Shown here: one piece after another, positions 3,666 to 5,977 of the stretch
Layout: each line of letters begins with the position of its first letter
Numbering within the stretch: position 1 is the stretch's first letter
Assembly (NCBI GenBank): GCA_009787685.1
Contig: WQSV01000099.1
Span: 1-5,977, forward strand
DNA from: Bacillota bacterium
GTDB lineage: Bacteria > Bacillota > Clostridia > Christensenellales > Pumilibacteraceae
Length of the DNA: 5,977 nucleotides
Direction of reading: 5' to 3'
Translations under genes and position numbers: made by a program
Notes under the pieces: model-generated
What the model was told of the DNA's origin: nothing
Databases searched by the model: none
Seen by the model: the letters and a program-made list of their open reading frames with translations, nothing else

Positions 3666-5977
3666 TTATAAATTTATAACTACGGGGTCTCCGCTTGTTA
3701 TTGTTATTGTGAGATTTTCGTTGTTGCTGTGGGATGAAATAGTTCTAGGAACGGCTATTATTGCAATTGGATTCTGAGCAAGTATCCATTCAATGGAAAA
3801 GTTTCGACTAAAACCTTGGTTAAAATTCAGCTCTTCGCCGTCAGAATTCTTTTGCCAAGCGGCAATAAAGACATTTGGAGTTGCACCTGTCCAGTTGAGA
3901 TAAATTCCTTCAACAACGACATAATTAAATTGAATTGAGCTGTCGGTCGTTCTTTCAATGTTGACGCTAACAGTTGTTCCGGAAGAAATAGTTATCACAT
4001 TGCTGGTCATTGAGAATTTTTTTGGAGTTATTCTGATTTGAGTTGCTTCCCAATTTTCAAGATTTGAGACCCAAATATTTTCCATGAAAGTGTCGTGTCT
4101 CGCGATGTTTTCTTCATCAATAAACTCAACACGAGTTGTTGACGCGGGTGTTAATATTCTCGTTCCAGAGTTTTCAATGGCAGTGTGAGAAAACTCAAAG
4201 CTATCATATGCAGAATCTAAATTAGTTCCCAAAACAACTGAAATGTTAACAACGGAATTTGAACGTGGTCGATTTAGTGTGTTTGTTTGGCTATTAAAAG
4301 TGAAATTTTCAACTTCGTTTAAAGGAGTTCTTAACGTTATTGAGTTTGTATTGACAGGAATTATAGTTAATGCAATAGCACCCCAAGTTGAATTGTGGTC
4401 TAATCTGTCGTCAAAAAAAATTGAGACAGTTCCTTCTGAATCCCAGTGAAGCTGATTGCCCTCTAGTCTGAGATTTGAAATATAGCCCGCTGGACTAGCA
4501 ATAGGAATCGTCACTTCCTCAGTTTCAACGAAAGTTAAAGTATTATTACCCCTATCAAAACTAGCAGAGTTGATATAAGCAAGAAGTCTCAAACTTTCTG
4601 CATTGTGAGGAACTTCGGCAAGTGGCAAGCTTGATGCGCCAAATTCATGAAGCAATATTGCAAAGCGAACTCCGTCGGCATAGGCATGAATCTCCCTAAC
4701 AGCTCTTTTTGTCCACTCAAGATGGTTTGTTTGATCGCTTGCAACATTGATACCAAATTCAACATCAAACTCTTCTCCGTCAAAATGTTCAATTTCTAGT
4801 TCAGCAAATTCTCTTTCAAGAAAAATCAAAGCATTGTTTTGTTTGTCAAATTCAATACTATTGACATTTGCAATAATCTGGAATCTGTTTGCATTTCTCG
4901 CAAGATGCCAAATGTGCCAGAGCGAAAAATATGTTTCTGTGACCAATTGAGAAAACATAACATTATAATCATGAAGCACTCGAATTTGAAAGCTTTCAAC
5001 ATGTTCTACATTTAGGAATTGAATATAATTTTCGGTTGAGTCAACTTGAATATCTCCTCGAAGAGGCATCAAATCTTGTCTTTGAATAGTAATTTCTGCG
5101 ATTTCTGTTTCAATGAACGAAAGAATGTTTTCATCGCTGTCAAAGCGAATTTCGCCACGGGCAGTGAAAACCCTCAATCCGTCTGCGTTAGTTGGAATGT
5201 TTTCCACAGATATTCTTGGGTTTCTTGTTTCAAGAGCCAATCCATAATCGCTTCCATCAAGATAATAAACTCTGAAATCTGCATTAGGCACCTCAGTCCA
5301 CTCCAAATTCTTTGTTTCTTGGTTAAGGCTGAAATCGATGTTTAACTGTGCGGTGTTAATGCGCTCAATAATGATTTGCAATGGCTTTCCGAGTGAGCGA
5401 GTTAATGTTTTTGTTGCTTGGTCAAATCCAAATTTAATTGGATTGATATGTAGTGATGTTATGTTCGTTGGAATTTGAGTGACAGTTAATGCTCTTGTTG
5501 AAGTTGTTCCAAGTGGCAAGATGTTGGTTGCACTTCCAAAATCTAGTTCATATGCAATCGCAAAAAGTTGAGCATCGCTTTCAAATCGAATTTGGTTTTC
5601 AAAAAACTCAAGCCTTTCTATTTGATACTCCCCTTCTAAATCTTCTTCAATAATTAGGTTTTTTGTCAAACTCCTAATAGGTGTTCCGCCAGAATCCATT
5701 GGAACAATTTTGATCGAATCAATATTTGTTGGGATGTCGGTCAATAAAATATCCGAAAAAGTGGTTATCCCCACGAGCAATTCAACTCCAAAAATAGTGT
5801 GATAAATTCGAAAACGACTCGCCCCACTGTCCCAAATGAGACTATCCTCACTAATTTTCATGTTTGTTATTGGAAGAGGTTTTTCTGGTGGAATAGGCGC
5901 AGGCTCTCCCGGAGGACCTTGCTCGCCTTGAGTTCCCTGTTCGCCTTGGGGTCCAGTCTCTCCTTTCTCACCCTGTT
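3666..5977 (-). CDS. Large collagen-like protein with tandem beta-sandwich-like repeats (N-terminus outside window)
   Basis: The reading frame enters from the right edge (first full codon 5973-5975) and runs 769 residues to TAA at 3666-3668. An internal ATG at 5859-5861 is not the start, because collagen triplets precede it in frame. Numbering from the first full codon: residues 2-25 are eight Gly-X-Y triplets (GEK, GET, GPQ, GEQ, GTQ, GEQ, GPP, GEP). Residues 26-38 are a proline-rich linker (APIPPEKPLPITN). Residues 44-769 form about eight degenerate modules of 80-100 residues. Their recurring landmarks (L-x-W, then I-P-T-N, then F-D-x-x-x-N-x-L, then V/I-x-I) suggest an FN3- or Ig-type beta-sandwich. 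No cysteine, transmembrane helix or LPxTG motif is visible, and the protein ends DPVVINL. It is probably secreted, with a trimeric collagen stalk carrying a repeat array, as an adhesin, fibre or envelope protein. Anchoring, if any, would be N-terminal. The exact function and family are not recognised. A strong terminator follows the stop. Confidence 0.85.
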   Translation of the reverse strand, partial: QGEKGETGPQGEQGTQGEQGPPGEPAPIPPEKPLPITNMKISEDSLIWDSGASRFRIYHTIFGVELLVGITTFSDILLTDIPTNIDSIKIVPMDSGGTPIRSLTKNLIIEEDLEGEYQIERLEFFENQIRFESDAQLFAIAYELDFGSATNILPLGTTSTRALTVTQIPTNITSLHINPIKFGFDQATKTLTRSLGKPLQIIIERINTAQLNIDFSLNQETKNLEWTEVPNADFRVYYLDGSDYGLALETRNPRISVENIPTNADGLRVFTARGEIRFDSDENILSFIETEIAEITIQRQDLMPLRGDIQVDSTENYIQFLNVEHVESFQIRVLHDYNVMFSQLVTETYFSLWHIWHLARNANRFQIIANVNSIEFDKQNNALIFLEREFAELEIEHFDGEEFDVEFGINVASDQTNHLEWTKRAVREIHAYADGVRFAILLHEFGASSLPLAEVPHNAESLRLLAYINSASFDRGNNTLTFVETEEVTIPIASPAGYISNLRLEGNQLHWDSEGTVSIFFDDRLDHNSTWGAIALTIIPVNTNSITLRTPLNEVENFTFNSQTNTLNRPRSNSVVNISVVLGTNLDSAYDSFEFSHTAIENSGTRILTPASTTRVEFIDEENIARHDTFMENIWVSNLENWEATQIRITPKKFSMTSNVITISSGTTVSVNIERTTDSSIQFNYVVVEGIYLNWTGATPNVFIAAWQKNSDGEELNFNQGFSRNFSIEWILAQNPIAIIAVPRTISSHSNNENLTITITSGDPVVINL
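3669..5846 (-). repeat. About eight tandem protein modules, FN3/Ig-like by pattern
   Basis: Module limits are approximate, in gene order by position: 5846-5613, 5609-5328, 5318-5052, 5045-4746, 4739-4467, 4466-4182, 4175-3912 and 3911-3669. The first landmark reads LIW, IRF, LEW, IQF, LEW, LHW, RIL and LNW in turn. The second reads IPTN in modules 1-3 and drifts to RNAN, VPHN, IPVN and QN later. The third reads FDQATKTL, FDSDENIL, FDKQNNAL, FDRGNNTL and FNSQTNTL in modules 2-6. The modules share a pattern rather than high identity, so this is an old duplication. Modules 7 and 8 are the most divergent. Confidence 0.7.
5901..5977 (-). repeat. Collagen-like Gly-X-Y triplet repeat
   Basis: Eight uninterrupted Gly-X-Y triplets are visible, and the run probably continues beyond the window edge (the residue before the first Gly is Gln, as at several Y positions here). 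X is mostly Glu or Pro, and Y is Lys, Thr, Gln or Pro. Bacterial collagens are known to form trimeric stalks, stabilised by charged and Gln/Thr residues instead of hydroxyproline. The stretch is visibly richer in G and C than the rest of the window because of its Gly and Pro codons. Confidence 0.93.

Noticed and set aside
4243..5345. Several short + strand and other-frame open frames opposite the large - strand gene
   Set aside because: The - strand frame is continuous, repetitive in design and has its own terminator; the others lack ribosome sites and look like antisense shadows.
5859..5861. ATG as the start of the large - strand gene
   Set aside because: The same frame continues upstream to the window edge through Gly-X-Y triplets and a proline-rich linker, so this ATG is an internal methionine and the gene is partial.

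Overview
The window comes from a low-GC, A/T-rich bacterium that reads the standard code: Trp is TGG in every gene and no reading frame needs TGA as sense. The gene content (PstB-PhoU followed by an OmpR-type regulator and a PhoR-like kinase, strong A/T-rich stem-loop terminators, a collagen-like surface protein) suggests the Bacillota or a close relative, possibly an uncultured gut lineage. No species can be named from the sequence.

Left part (1-2944, + strand): a phosphate-starvation module. It holds the last 46 codons of pstB (ATPase of the Pst phosphate importer), phoU (importer and kinase regulator), a PhoB/PhoP-type response regulator and a PhoR-like histidine kinase. The regulator has its own promoter. 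This is a near-consensus -35, a 17-bp spacer and an extended -10, overlapped by an 11-bp phased direct repeat like a Pho box. The -10 is so close to the GTG start that the mRNA is predicted to be leaderless. The kinase has PAS, HisKA and HATPase domains but no membrane segment, so it should be fully cytoplasmic, where PhoU could reach it. A 23-bp perfect hairpin, whose left arm is also the last codons of the kinase, closes the operon.

Middle (2945-3665): about 720 bases with no convincing intact gene. It contains a 25-base direct repeat (24/25 identical, 97 bases apart), short overlapping open frames that look like gene debris, a 16-bp perfect hairpin at 3254-3289, and a T/G-rich stretch on the + strand with possible minus-strand gene remnants. 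At its right end a 24-bp stem terminates the gene arriving from the other side.

Right part (3666-5977, - strand): the C-terminal 769 residues of a large, cysteine-free protein. Eight collagen Gly-X-Y triplets at the window edge lead through a short proline-rich linker into about eight degenerate tandem modules of 80-100 residues, resembling FN3/Ig-type beta-sandwiches. It is probably an extracellular stalk-and-repeat adhesin or surface fibre. Its N-terminus, and any secretion or anchoring signal there, lies beyond the window. The protein is the least familiar item here.
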